Shown in pieces: positions 1 to 7,911 of a DNA stretch of 42,482 nucleotides. Made by a program: the position numbers and the translations under genes. The notes under the pieces were generated by a model that saw nothing but the letters and a program-made list of their open reading frames with translations, did no database searches and was not told where the DNA came from. The stretch comes from a virus. The stretch is taken from the IMG/VR virus record IMGVR_UViG_3300011416_000019, positions 1-42,482 of that record; one strand, 5' to 3'. Within the stretch, counting starts at the first letter, position 1; the number at the start of each line of letters is the position of its first letter.

Positions 1-10
1 ATTGCTCCCA

Positions 11-343
11 TTACTCGATCCCCTTAGAAAATACAATGAAATTGTTGCTCGCTGACTCAAGCTTGAAGCCATAGGCTAGCAATACTTTAAGACTAGAGGT
101 AGATCCCCTAGCAGATGGGCTTACGCTGCCGTAGAGCTTCTTACAACCACGTTCCTTAGCCTCAGCTACGATCATGTCAGCCATCTTAGACGCTTCGCCG
201 GAGGCTCTGTGCTCTTCGACAACGAAGATGTCTTCTATATATACGGAATCATTAGTAAAAGAATACGTAGCGAAGCCGATATCAGTCTCGATGATACTCT
301 TGCCTTCTCTTTGCTGGATGTATTGAGAAAATAGGCTCGCCAC
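11..343 (-). CDS. GNAT-family N-acetyltransferase-like protein
   Basis: A 110-residue protein with the core of a GNAT fold. It has a beta-strand pair (IGFATYSF, VYIEDIFV), an acceptor-loop region rich in Gly, Ala and Ser (EEHRASGEASKM), a helix (ADMIVAEAKERG), and a last strand and helix (KKLYGSV, LKVLLAYGFKLES) typical of acetyl-CoA-binding folds. It is shorter than most GNAT enzymes (about 140-160 residues). It starts with GTG; an AGGGAG-like site lies about 12 bases upstream, next to a small hairpin. It is the last gene of the leftward structural run, after the nozzle-like gene. Its substrate is unknown; phage GNAT genes near tail genes could modify virion or host proteins (inference). Confidence 0.75.
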   Translation of the reverse strand: MASLFSQYIQQREGKSIIETDIGFATYSFTNDSVYIEDIFVVEEHRASGEASKMADMIVAEAKERGCKKLYGSVSPSARGSTSSLKVLLAYGFKLESASNNFIVFSKGIE

Positions 344-360
344 GAAAAGGATGCACTCCC

Positions 361-382
361 TAGAGCTGTTATGTTAGCTCTA
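361..382. repeat. Intercistronic inverted repeat (7-bp arms)
   Basis: TAGAGCT, 8-base loop GTTATGTT, AGCTCTA. In the minus-strand transcript this hairpin follows the nozzle-like gene stop and ends directly before the GGGAG that would serve the GNAT gene. It could tune translation of that last gene. It has no T-tract, so it is not an obvious terminator. Confidence 0.4.
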
Positions 383-396
383 ATACTGTTAGACTG

Positions 397-3300
397 TTAA
401 CCGACTGACTTAACTGCACGTAATCTTGGGTACTGAGACTTCATTCCTACAAGGATATCTAAACCAGAAAGAGTCAAGCCTTGGCCCGCTGTGCCTCCAG
501 CGCTATAGTCAAAGTTCTCGCATATAGTTATCTGGAAAGCTTGGCACTTCTGCTGCTGCATGAACACCCGATGCTGCTCTAAGCTGCCTGGGCCTCCCCA
601 TCCTCCATTAGAACCCCACAACTGCTTTCCTCCCCAAGGCGGCGTTGCGTTGTCAGGAACTATCATGGAAGTCTGAGTCGGAGACGGGTTGTAATCGTAT
701 GCTACTTGCACGCATAGCTTATGTGGACTGAAATAAGTACCTAACAGGTAGAAGAAGTAAGCTCTCTCAAAACCTTGTAGTCCTGCTAAGTTAAGCCATG
801 AAGTAGTAAACTTCATTAGTACGGGGTTAGAACCATCTAAATATAGTCCTGGACTTTCTTGAAACACTCTTCCGTGTTCATTAACGTAGGTGTGTAGGTT
901 CTCATATAGCGTGCTTGATATAGCAGGAACGTTAACGAAGGTGCCCCACTGACCGTAGTAGTAGTCGTACATTAAGGTGATGCCAGAGTCTAGGGTAAAC
1001 CGTACTTGGTTAGTTCCTGGGACATTAACGGCACTCTGAACGATGGCGTCTTGAGTAAGACTCTCTACAGGAGCGCCTATGTACTGCGTAGACAGGTCTC
1101 TTCCTAGGAGCCATATGCCCTTATCTGACTGAAACATAAGTCCAGAGGGCATGAAAACTATGCTTTGTTGATTCTCGCTACCTACCGTAGCAGTGATGAA
1201 TACTGGCTCTGAGTATTGGTTATTAGCACCTGTGTTGTCTGGACCTTGTCCTGAGATGTAGTATATAGCGTTACGTTTAAAAATGATGAGTTTATCATCT
1301 AACGCTGCCAACGCCTTCATAGGTCCAGTAGAACCCTGAGCGCCTGCCGTAGGAGCTATGAACATGGTCAGCAAGTCTGACATTTCTACGGGAACAGTCG
1401 GTATCACTTGCTTGGAGAACCATAGATTATCCTTGTTCTCTGCATCTATACCAAAAAGTCTAGATTGAAACAGCGTGATGGAATCTAAGGAAGGAGCTGA
1501 TATGTTCTCCAATACACTGCCGAACGTATATAGGATGTTATTACCTATGATCTGAGCATCAGACAACAAGTCTGTGTATGTGATGTAGTCGATCAAAGGA
1601 TTATTCAATATAGGGATTTGTATCGAGGTAACTTGGTACGGGATGTTCTGCGCTACCGAAGCTCTGTATATGACAATCTTAACCGGATTATCAAGCTTGT
1701 ATGTGAGTCTTAAAGTGGGAACGTTAATCTCGATCGACGACTCACCTGCTCCCGCAGTTACGGTTATAGGTATAGACGGCGCACTCCTGAAGTTGTTGCC
1801 TTGGTTGTCTGACCACTCGTAAGTAGCGTAATAGAAGTAATCCTGCACTGTGACTGAGCCTGTAAACGTTAATGCAGTAGTTGCTAGCGTGCCTGTAGCA
1901 TTAGCACTCATGGTAAGGGAGCTGGCGCCTACGTTTACGGCTATCACCGTAGTGCTTACAGGTATGTTAGTGCCTGCTATGATCATTCCTACCACTATGC
2001 CGGTCATGCTAGATATATTTAATACTTGATCACTTCCTGTGGACACATCACCAGTTGGTGTTGGGTCAGTCACAGCGCTAGCTTCTACGTTGTCGGGCCA
2101 TACGAAAAAACCATGCTCTACTGGTCTGTAGCCATCGTATATCCATAAAAATCCGCCTGACAAGTGCAGGTCATTTGCTATTTCAGCGGGTACCATCGGG
2201 ACTCCGCCTATAGTAAATGAGGCTAGATTGATACCTAGCTGACTGTATATACCAGCCGACACCACTGAGTCTTGAGTCTTATTGACAGACTGTATTAAGT
2301 CCTTGAAGAAGTAAGCTATGCTAGCGATATTGTCAGATACAGACACTGACGGTAGCCCTACGGGATAATACCCACTTCCGTTAGAATAAGCTAACTTTGA
2401 TACTACCTCACCGTCTAGGTTCATGAGGAAGTAAGAAGGTTGGTTCTCTGAACTATAAACCGCCATAAAGTACATGATTGAGTCTATGACGAAGCCCTTA
2501 GAAGCCAATCCTACGGATCTAGCAAAGGTTATTGGTCCTGTAACTACTCCTGCCATAGTTATATAGACTTTTCTTAGATAGTGAGTAGGGATAGCAGCAT
2601 CATAACCATAGTTGTTGTCTATCTCATATACTATATTGGCACCTAGATTAGTCGTAGAAGCTGACGCAAGATTCAATACGTCCTCGTTGTCGATAATCTG
2701 AGTGGGAGCTAGGATGGTGTTCAAGCTCTGATCAAGGATCAAGGTGTAGCCATCCTGAGAGACTGAATCGTAGAAGGAAACGTATACTTGGTTGTTCGTC
2801 ATCGTATGAGAAACAGCAAACATGGTAGCAACTCTACCAGGAAACGTAGTGGTGATGTACTGGTTTAAGAAGGCGTCGATTCGCGTCGCTCTTATCGCTC
2901 CTCCTACATCTGAGCCATTCCACACCAGGTACAAGCTGTTGTTCATCACTACACCGTCGAACGCTACTGTGGGAGCTGGATCATATTGGGCAGACAAGCT
3001 AACACTGGCGGTCACTTGGGTAGGATTGACTATGTTAACCGCTATATAGGCGAGGTGGTAGGTTCCTGAGACATTGTTAGTGAAGACTATGACGAAGTAG
3101 CGGCCTAGCGCGAATACCCTTGGACTTCCTTCGACTACGCCAGCAGCAGGCGTTATAACTGCAGGAGCTACTATATTTTGTCCGGTCACCGAGTCTGCTA
3201 CGACGTACTTATATATGGGAACTATGACGCCATCTACCGGCACGTCATCTGTGAATACAGTGCATACTAGTCCGTTAGATGCGATTGCTGCGTCAGCTTG

Positions 3301-3636
3301 AGACTGATTAGTATTAGACCTTAGCAGTGGTAAGGTGCTTAGTCTCAGCGGTTTAATAGGCCCTTGGTTTACCCACTGCTCGTTACTGGCTGAGTAGGCT
3401 AGCAAATCTGTTCCTAAAGCTGTTAGGTTACCATTGAAGGTTGTTAAGTTAATCGTCTCGGCGTTGGGGAGGTCAGACAAAGAGCCGTATCCATTGCGCT
3501 TCTTTAGTAAGTTACCCTTAGTAAACACTGAGTTCTCAAGTATTAAGAACTTACCTGGTGCTACCTGCTTATCATCGGTCTTCAAGTCTAGACCTTGAGC
3601 AAAGTTCAGATTTAAAGCTTGTTTTTGAAGGGCCAT
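397..3636 (-). CDS. Large tail protein, probable tail nozzle / stabilisation protein
   Basis: A 1079-residue structural protein, the largest gene in the window. The N-terminus (LNLNFAQGLDLKTDDKQV, then FLILENSVFTKGNLLKKRNGY) is a recurrent start of podovirus-type nozzle (T7 gp12-like) or stabilisation proteins. The body is beta-rich with propeller-like segments, for example LDDKLIIFKRNAIYYISGQG and MFQSDKGIWLLGRDL near residues 775-850. An Ig/FN3-like insert of Ser, Thr and Val-rich sequence lies around residues 510-640. It would sit at the distal end of the short tail and hold the packaged DNA. It is flanked by fibre-like and GNAT genes. The assignment rests on family resemblance, not on a catalytic motif. 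Confidence 0.65.
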   Translation of the reverse strand: MALQKQALNLNFAQGLDLKTDDKQVAPGKFLILENSVFTKGNLLKKRNGYGSLSDLPNAETINLTTFNGNLTALGTDLLAYSASNEQWVNQGPIKPLRLSTLPLLRSNTNQSQADAAIASNGLVCTVFTDDVPVDGVIVPIYKYVVADSVTGQNIVAPAVITPAAGVVEGSPRVFALGRYFVIVFTNNVSGTYHLAYIAVNIVNPTQVTASVSLSAQYDPAPTVAFDGVVMNNSLYLVWNGSDVGGAIRATRIDAFLNQYITTTFPGRVATMFAVSHTMTNNQVYVSFYDSVSQDGYTLILDQSLNTILAPTQIIDNEDVLNLASASTTNLGANIVYEIDNNYGYDAAIPTHYLRKVYITMAGVVTGPITFARSVGLASKGFVIDSIMYFMAVYSSENQPSYFLMNLDGEVVSKLAYSNGSGYYPVGLPSVSVSDNIASIAYFFKDLIQSVNKTQDSVVSAGIYSQLGINLASFTIGGVPMVPAEIANDLHLSGGFLWIYDGYRPVEHGFFVWPDNVEASAVTDPTPTGDVSTGSDQVLNISSMTGIVVGMIIAGTNIPVSTTVIAVNVGASSLTMSANATGTLATTALTFTGSVTVQDYFYYATYEWSDNQGNNFRSAPSIPITVTAGAGESSIEINVPTLRLTYKLDNPVKIVIYRASVAQNIPYQVTSIQIPILNNPLIDYITYTDLLSDAQIIGNNILYTFGSVLENISAPSLDSITLFQSRLFGIDAENKDNLWFSKQVIPTVPVEMSDLLTMFIAPTAGAQGSTGPMKALAALDDKLIIFKRNAIYYISGQGPDNTGANNQYSEPVFITATVGSENQQSIVFMPSGLMFQSDKGIWLLGRDLSTQYIGAPVESLTQDAIVQSAVNVPGTNQVRFTLDSGITLMYDYYYGQWGTFVNVPAISSTLYENLHTYVNEHGRVFQESPGLYLDGSNPVLMKFTTSWLNLAGLQGFERAYFFYLLGTYFSPHKLCVQVAYDYNPSPTQTSMIVPDNATPPWGGKQLWGSNGGWGGPGSLEQHRVFMQQQKCQAFQITICENFDYSAGGTAGQGLTLSGLDILVGMKSQYPRLRAVKSVG

Positions 3637-3651
3637 ATGTATAACCCTCTC

Positions 3652-4770
3652 TTAGATCTCGTATGCTACTAGGCGGCAGGCGTTAACTGCCACGCTGTTA
3701 TTACCGTCTGAGCTGCCAGCTACGCTGACGGAGTATGTGTAGGTTCCAGCAGAAGGAATGTCTAAGAATATGATAGACGGAAGTGCGATAAATTGATTAA
3801 TGTTCGATCCATCGCCTGCTGGTCCTGATCGCATTTGAGCGATAATAACTGCATCTCTTAAGAAGTAGAAGTTAAAGTCTTGGCTAGTCTTCGCGGGCTG
3901 TCCGCCTCCTCTAAAAGCATTTATGAACCCGTCTCCGAATGTGCCATCGCCGTCAGCTTGTAGAGATAGCTGAACAGGGCGACCTGTAGTCTGAAGACTT
4001 CCCGTCAAGTTAGTAACAGCAGTGACTGCGTTACCTACCATCGAGAAATTCTCAGAACTAGGAGTTCTCAAGACCTCGCCTATAGTTGCCGTAGCACTCT
4101 CGATCGTTCTAGGCGAAAGCATGGTAAGAGTTATACCCTGAGACACGGCTATGTTAGCTGCTATCTGACCTGAAGAATTTATAGTCATGAATTGTGTAGA
4201 CGCAGGGAGATTAGGTAACGTAATGTCGAAGTCTACCACCATAGCAGCTGGAGGATTAAGCGTAAGTCCAAAGGAATTAACAGCAAAGTTTCTTAGGATT
4301 ATACTCGCGCCGTCGATATAAGCTGGCTTATTAGCATCAGACTGAAAGATGAACGTGCCTGATCCGGAATCATATGCAGCTGAGGCAGGAGCTACTAAGT
4401 TAGCTATAGAGCCCGCAGTACCTGCTACAGCACCATTCTGAGTGAGTCGAATCTGGTTACCGGAGCCATCATTAAAAAATAAGTCATCTAGCACTTCGTA
4501 TAAGCATCCGATGTCAGATAAACCTGCCAAGGGAATATTTTGACTAAAGAACCTGACGCTTCGAAGCGAGATGGCATTGTTGGAATTGAATGGCAAGTCA
4601 TCGTTGATATTTATACCATCTGGATTGATGGGAACGCCTTGTCCAGGTATGTGAGTATGCTGATCTATGAATGTGAAGCAATTATTCACATCGATGGCAT
4701 ACTGAGGTCCATCTTCTGTACCTACCCCTGGTACTGGGAGATTCATATTAGGTGATAGATTAATTGCCAT
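3652..4770 (-). CDS. Tail fibre-like structural protein
   Basis: A 372-residue protein opening with a conserved-looking phage tail N-terminus (INLSPNMNLPVPGVGTEDG, then FTFIDQHTHIPGQGVPI). This segment recurs in virion proteins that dock a fibre or spike to the tail. The middle is low-complexity beta-type sequence (PPAAMVVDFDITLPNLPAST). The C-terminal third (FNFYFLRDAVIIAQMRSG, SIIFLDIPSAGTYTYSVSV) resembles a jelly-roll or head-binding beta-sandwich. It starts 3 bases after the stop of the upstream 100-residue gene and so is probably co-translated with it. A role in host recognition is inference. Confidence 0.6.
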   Translation of the reverse strand: MAINLSPNMNLPVPGVGTEDGPQYAIDVNNCFTFIDQHTHIPGQGVPINPDGININDDLPFNSNNAISLRSVRFFSQNIPLAGLSDIGCLYEVLDDLFFNDGSGNQIRLTQNGAVAGTAGSIANLVAPASAAYDSGSGTFIFQSDANKPAYIDGASIILRNFAVNSFGLTLNPPAAMVVDFDITLPNLPASTQFMTINSSGQIAANIAVSQGITLTMLSPRTIESATATIGEVLRTPSSENFSMVGNAVTAVTNLTGSLQTTGRPVQLSLQADGDGTFGDGFINAFRGGGQPAKTSQDFNFYFLRDAVIIAQMRSGPAGDGSNINQFIALPSIIFLDIPSAGTYTYSVSVAGSSDGNNSVAVNACRLVAYEI

Positions 4771-4773
4771 ATG

Positions 4774-5076
4774 TTAAAAAACCCATAGAGATACGATACA
4801 AGCGCCGCTACTCTCTAACAATAGTGTTAAATTAGACCGCTCATTGCTAGCTTGGCTGTCCCAAATGTCTCGGTTTGTATCTTTTAAAACGATTATATAG
4901 CCTCTGAGCTTGCGTCCTAGTCTATGGTTGATTACGTTCTGCCCTGTAGCAAGTTCTACGTTTTCTAAGAGCTGACCTTGGATGATAGGTAAGCGGATGA
5001 GGGGATTGAGTTCGCCGCTCCACTTGGTTTGCATCATCATGAAATCTTTATCTTCGCTCTTAAATACGGGTAGCAT
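4774..5076 (-). CDS. Conserved small phage structural-region protein
   Basis: 100 residues. The segment LPIIQGQLLENVEL, then NVINHRLGRKLRGYIIVLKD, resembles a recurrent small protein encoded between adaptor and tail genes of many uncultured phages. It has no catalytic motif and is probably a minor beta-sandwich virion component. Its ATG overlaps the stop of the upstream adaptor-like gene as TAATG. This coupling survives even though an HNH gene lies inside the upstream gene. Confidence 0.6.
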   Translation of the reverse strand: MLPVFKSEDKDFMMMQTKWSGELNPLIRLPIIQGQLLENVELATGQNVINHRLGRKLRGYIIVLKDTNRDIWDSQASNERSNLTLLLESSGACIVSLWVF

Positions 5077-6626
5077 TATGACTTGACCTCATCGGCATTA
5101 TATTGTATATAAGCATTATGACCACTTATGAAACTGAATTTTGGAGTAGAGTTGCTAAAGGTACTGGGTGTTGGCTTTGGATTGCTAACAAGGATAGAAG
5201 TGGTTACGGACGATTTAATTTTAAAGGCGTTAGAAAACCTGCTCATAGAGTTTCTTATGAACTCAGTTATGGACACATTGAGTCTAATAATTTTATTTGT
5301 CACAGGTGTGATGAGCCTAGTTGTGTTCGACCGGGTCATTTGTTTCAAGGAACTCAATTCGATAACATGCTTGATATGACTAAAAAAGGTCGACGAGCTG
5401 CTGGCAAGAAAGTTTCTAATCCTGGAGAACTTAATCCAGCTGCCAAACTTACGGTAAGTCAAGTAGCTGATATAAGATACCGCTATTCCAATGAAAAGAT
5501 TAGTCAAATTAAATTGGCTACTCAATATGGAGTTAGCCAACAAGTCATTTCCAATATTATTCTTAGAAAGAATTGGCGCTAAAGCTACAAGCCATCCCCC
5601 GATTCCGCCCTGAGGACCGAAGCCGTGGCCCCATCCCCAGTCGTTTCTAACAGCAGAGACGGTGTCTGGCTGACCTGCATCCCTATTAGATGCGCTCTCT
5701 TCAATACGTTTCTTGAGGAACATTAGTTCTTCGTCGAGCTTAGATGTATCAGATTCTTCCTTGTCTAGCGCGTACTTAGCTGCTCTGATGATAACGTATT
5801 GTAGCCATCCTGAGATGCCTATGTCACTGACATCTGTGTCTTGTAAGAGTTCTGTAAGTCTTGGAACATACCAGAGTCTTAAGATCTGACCGGCTGAAGG
5901 AGTCGGAATGAACTCTATCTTGTCCTTACCCAGCAGCCTATACTGAAGATTAAACACACCGTAAATAGTGCTAGCGGTGTTTGGATAAACAAACCTATTG
6001 CGGTCAATGAAATTAAACTTATTAACTGTAACATATGCGTTGTTGGCGCTGTTTAACGAGAGGTCGACGCCTATTAACTTATAAAATGGTCTAGGAACAA
6101 ACGACTGATTAGCTTGGTTGATGAAGCTCATAACGCCGTCTGGGAGTGGGTATAAGAAAGTAGAGCCATCTGCACTAAATTGAGCTGCTGGAGCTACATA
6201 TAAGTCTTCGTATAGGGTTACTAGGAGGTCGTAGAGCTCGAACATCGCTTGGTTGATGAAGAAGTTCCACTCAGGAACTGTAACAAACTTGCTGTTAACT
6301 CTATCTGCTCTCTGTTGAGCGCGTTGCCTGATCTCACCGAGGGAGAGTTCGCCTGAGGTCGTTGGTACTACACTCTGAGCCTGAGTATAAGGGCTAGTTC
6401 CTGATCCATTGGATGCTGCTATCTGGTACCAGTAGGCTGTTCCTAATGTAACGGCGGTATCCAGGTATTTAGGTACGGATACAGTCGCTATAGTAGCGAA
6501 GGTTACATTGTCTAGAGAACGTTGAAATACGTAAGAAGTTGCACCTGCTGATGGATCACAGGACGAGAAGACCTGCCCATTGGCAGTCTGGATGTAAGGA
6601 TTCGTGGGTGTCGAAGGTATGGCCAT
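5076..6626 (-). CDS. Adaptor-like / FN3-containing structural protein with C-terminal extension antisense to an HNH gene
   Basis: 516 residues. Residues about 1-90 form an FN3-like beta-sandwich (SATSYVFQRSLDNVTFATIA, then AYWYQIAASNGSGTSPYT). Residues about 95-340 resemble a head-tail adaptor or connector protein: LGEIRQRAQQRADR, VPEWNFFINQAMFELYDLL, LRLWYVPRLTELLQDTD, GWLQYVIIRAAKYALDKEESD and the closing NRDAGQPDTVSAVRNDWGWG. From about residue 349 (after GGIGGW) to residue 511 the frame is the exact reverse complement of a plus-strand HNH gene and is rich in Ser, Ile, Asn and Thr, unlike the rest. The last residues, ADEVKS, and the TAATG overlap with the next gene look like the ancestral gene end. 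The extension may be translated; whether it folds is unknown. Confidence 0.7.
   Translation of the reverse strand: MAIPSTPTNPYIQTANGQVFSSCDPSAGATSYVFQRSLDNVTFATIATVSVPKYLDTAVTLGTAYWYQIAASNGSGTSPYTQAQSVVPTTSGELSLGEIRQRAQQRADRVNSKFVTVPEWNFFINQAMFELYDLLVTLYEDLYVAPAAQFSADGSTFLYPLPDGVMSFINQANQSFVPRPFYKLIGVDLSLNSANNAYVTVNKFNFIDRNRFVYPNTASTIYGVFNLQYRLLGKDKIEFIPTPSAGQILRLWYVPRLTELLQDTDVSDIGISGWLQYVIIRAAKYALDKEESDTSKLDEELMFLKKRIEESASNRDAGQPDTVSAVRNDWGWGHGFGPQGGIGGWLVALAPILSKNNIGNDLLANSILSSQFNLTNLFIGIAVSYISYLTYRKFGSWIKFSRIRNFLASSSSTFFSHIKHVIELSSLKQMTRSNTTRLITPVTNKIIRLNVSITEFIRNSMSRFSNAFKIKSSVTTSILVSNPKPTPSTFSNSTPKFSFISGHNAYIQYNADEVKS
5118..5582 (+). CDS. HNH homing-type endonuclease, inserted antisense
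   Basis: 154 residues from the ATG at 5118 (a TTG five codons upstream is a less likely start). The fold matches freestanding phage HNH endonucleases: GTGCWLWIANKDRSGYGRF, then PAHRVSYELSYG (HNH histidine), CHRCDEPSCVRPGHLFQGTQ (Cys pair and following His), and a C-terminal DNA-binding helix-turn-helix (VADIRYRYSNEKISQIKLATQYGVSQQVIS). It is the only plus-strand gene left of 36 kb and lies wholly inside the end of the minus-strand adaptor-like gene. Only about 40 bases flank it on one side and none on the other, leaving no room for a self-splicing intron. No strong ribosome-binding site is visible. The codons of the two strands are in exact register. Confidence 0.85.
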   Translation: MTTYETEFWSRVAKGTGCWLWIANKDRSGYGRFNFKGVRKPAHRVSYELSYGHIESNNFICHRCDEPSCVRPGHLFQGTQFDNMLDMTKKGRRAAGKKVSNPGELNPAAKLTVSQVADIRYRYSNEKISQIKLATQYGVSQQVISNIILRKNWR

Positions 6627-6646
6627 CTAAGTTCCTTTAACATGGA

Positions 6647-6680
6647 CCCCTACAATCCACTGTTTGAACTTTTGTAGGGG
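6647..6680. repeat. Intercistronic inverted repeat (9-bp GC-rich arms)
   Basis: CCCCTACAA (6647-6655) and TTGTAGGGG (6672-6680) flank a 16-base loop between two minus-strand structural genes. In the transcript it would form a stable stem without a T-tract. It is more likely an mRNA-processing or stability hairpin, or a weak attenuator, than a classical terminator. Confidence 0.5.
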
Positions 6681-6706
6681 CCTCTTGGATAACGCCGTTA
6701 AAAAAC

Positions 6707-7381
6707 TTAAACAGGGTTCGTAGACGAGTTTCTTAAATCCATTCGGATGAAAAGGATATCGCCGTTCGCAAGATTCGTAGGCGTAGCGCCTGCGTTCATG
6801 CGGAACGAGATCTCTTGAGCACTAGAAACATCCGAGCTAGCGATCTGAGCTACTAGGTCAACCGGACCTGATGCTCTCTGGATCATGATCGATGCGCCGA
6901 TGAGAGCGACATACGGATCTTGCAGAGAAAGCAGGTACAGTCCTGTTCCAATCTGAGATAACGACATGCTTGCTAACCCAATGGTATCAAAATCGCTATC
7001 GTCTCCGCCAACGAGTGGAGCTGCGGCTGCTGTTGCGACAGTGGCTGCAGACGTTCCCGAAGCAGTAACCAGAGCTGCCGCTGCAGGCGCTGCATTGACT
7101 GCAGTTCTTACTTGAGTAACCGTTGAAACGCCTGATTCAACTTGAATGCTGATAGCGTTTCCAATAACACTGACAACTTCCGCTCCTGCAGTAGCACCAG
7201 GGGTAATCTGGATAGAGATGCTGTTTCCAGCAGATCCCATGATGTTGGCTGTGTAGGTAACACCCTGAGACACGAGGGATGCGAAAGCTCCCACGTCAGT
7301 TTGTTCTGCACTGCCCATCAAACACACTGCAAACTTTTCGAATGAATATTGAAATTGAGAAGTATAACGACGACTTGCCAT
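6707..7381 (-). CDS. Putative virion protein, Ala/Val-rich beta-sandwich type
   Basis: 224 residues if it starts at the ATG at 7381 (ASRRYTSQFQYSFEKFAV, an N-terminus I associate with minor virion proteins of related phages). The middle contains two repeated beta segments (NSISIQITPGATAGAEVVSV and NAISIQVESGVSTVTQVRTA), then a long Ala/Thr tract (AAPAAAALVTASGTSAATVA). The C-terminus (AQEISFRMNAGATPTNLANG, DILFIRMDLRNSS) is beta-rich. An in-frame upstream ATG at 7399 is preceded at long distance by AAAAGGAG and a hairpin, so six more residues are possible. A decoration or minor capsid role is inference from its place between capsid and tail genes. Confidence 0.6.
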   Translation of the reverse strand: MASRRYTSQFQYSFEKFAVCLMGSAEQTDVGAFASLVSQGVTYTANIMGSAGNSISIQITPGATAGAEVVSVIGNAISIQVESGVSTVTQVRTAVNAAPAAAALVTASGTSAATVATAAAAPLVGGDDSDFDTIGLASMSLSQIGTGLYLLSLQDPYVALIGASIMIQRASGPVDLVAQIASSDVSSAQEISFRMNAGATPTNLANGDILFIRMDLRNSSTNPV

Positions 7382-7396
7382 ATAAACACTTAAAAT

Positions 7397-7427
7397 CATT
7401 AGCTTTATTGAGCTAACGACTCCTTTT
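7397..7427 (-). promoter_or_regulatory. Distant Shine-Dalgarno bridged by a hairpin
   Basis: On the minus strand AAAAGGAG (7427-7420) lies 20 bases before the ATG at 7399. The sequence between folds as CGTTAGCT (7418-7411), loop CAATAA, AGCTAATG (7404-7397): 8 pairs including one G-U. Folding would bring the ribosome-binding site next to the start region, as is known for the T4 gene 38 leader. The start codon lies within the stem, so the hairpin could instead repress. Confidence 0.4.
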
Positions 7428-7547
7428 GGTAACCCAGTACGTGTTGCTGGGAGGGTATGGAGTTATATCGTGGTTTTATCCGACGCCCCTGTCTTTCCAC
7501 GGAGAACACAACGACTGTGTCTTCTTACCTGTTAGATTGTATTAGTT
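7428..7547 (-). other. Leader/intergenic region with small hairpins
   Basis: About 120 bases upstream of the 224-residue virion gene without a plausible minus-strand gene. Short hairpins can be drawn (CCCAG/CTGGG around 7433-7451; ACACA/TGTGT around 7507-7521). A plus-strand open frame here runs into the antisense of the next gene and has no family signal. I see no good promoter. Confidence 0.35.
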
Positions 7548-7733
7548 TTAATCGTCTTTATGACGAGCATAAGGATTCGTACTGTCGTCTTCGTAGCCAT
7601 AGACACTGGTATCGACTTCTTCGTCGGTATTCTCTACCTCTTGATTACAGTGCTTGCACTTGTTCCACTCGCCGAAGTAAGGACGTAGTTCTTTTAAGCC
7701 ACAGTATGTGCATTTAACCCAGATCTTTCGCAT
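7548..7733 (-). CDS. Small zinc-ribbon protein
   Basis: 61 residues with two CxxC knuckles: C8-x2-C11 (CTYC) and C26-x2-C29 (CKHC), followed by an acidic tail (ENTDEEVDTSVYGYEDD). This is the pattern of a minimal zinc ribbon. Its ATG lies 2 bases after the stop of the 57-residue gene, so the two are probably coupled. The target (nucleic acid or protein) is unknown. Confidence 0.65.
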   Translation of the reverse strand: MRKIWVKCTYCGLKELRPYFGEWNKCKHCNQEVENTDEEVDTSVYGYEDDSTNPYARHKDD

Positions 7734-7735
7734 AG

Positions 7736-7909
7736 TTAACTAGTAAAAGGAGTAGAGTAGGTGGAATGTAGAGCTCTTAAGGCGTCTACTGCCCGCATAG
7801 CGGTGACTGCGTCTGGGTAAGAGCTGTGAATCTTATTGGTCTTACAGTCAATTATGTAGTAGCAAAACTTATTCCCATTATCTGTAAAGATCACTAGAAT
7901 CTTGTACAT
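7736..7909 (-). CDS. Small uncharacterised protein (57 aa)
   Basis: The ATG at 7909 follows the protease stop by 2 bases, and GGTAGG lies just upstream. The product begins MYKILVIFTDNGNKFCYYII and continues with a DAVTAMRAVDALRAL helix, giving a beta-beta-alpha pattern like a small single-domain protein. The frame fills exactly the space between the protease and the zinc-ribbon gene, with 2-base gaps on both sides. That is the best evidence that it is real. No family recognised. Confidence 0.6.
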   Translation of the reverse strand: MYKILVIFTDNGNKFCYYIIDCKTNKIHSSYPDAVTAMRAVDALRALHSTYSTPFTS

Positions 7910-7911
7910 GA

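Noticed and set aside
5103-5592. Self-splicing intron carrying the HNH gene
   Set aside because: The HNH gene is antisense to the interrupted gene, and at most about 40 bases of non-coding flank exist, too little for a group I or II ribozyme. The host frame is also open throughout.
7457-7717. 86-codon plus-strand frame opposite the zinc-ribbon gene
   Set aside because: Antisense to the zinc-ribbon gene, with no ribosome-binding site. The minus-strand gene has CxxC knuckles and coupling to its neighbour.
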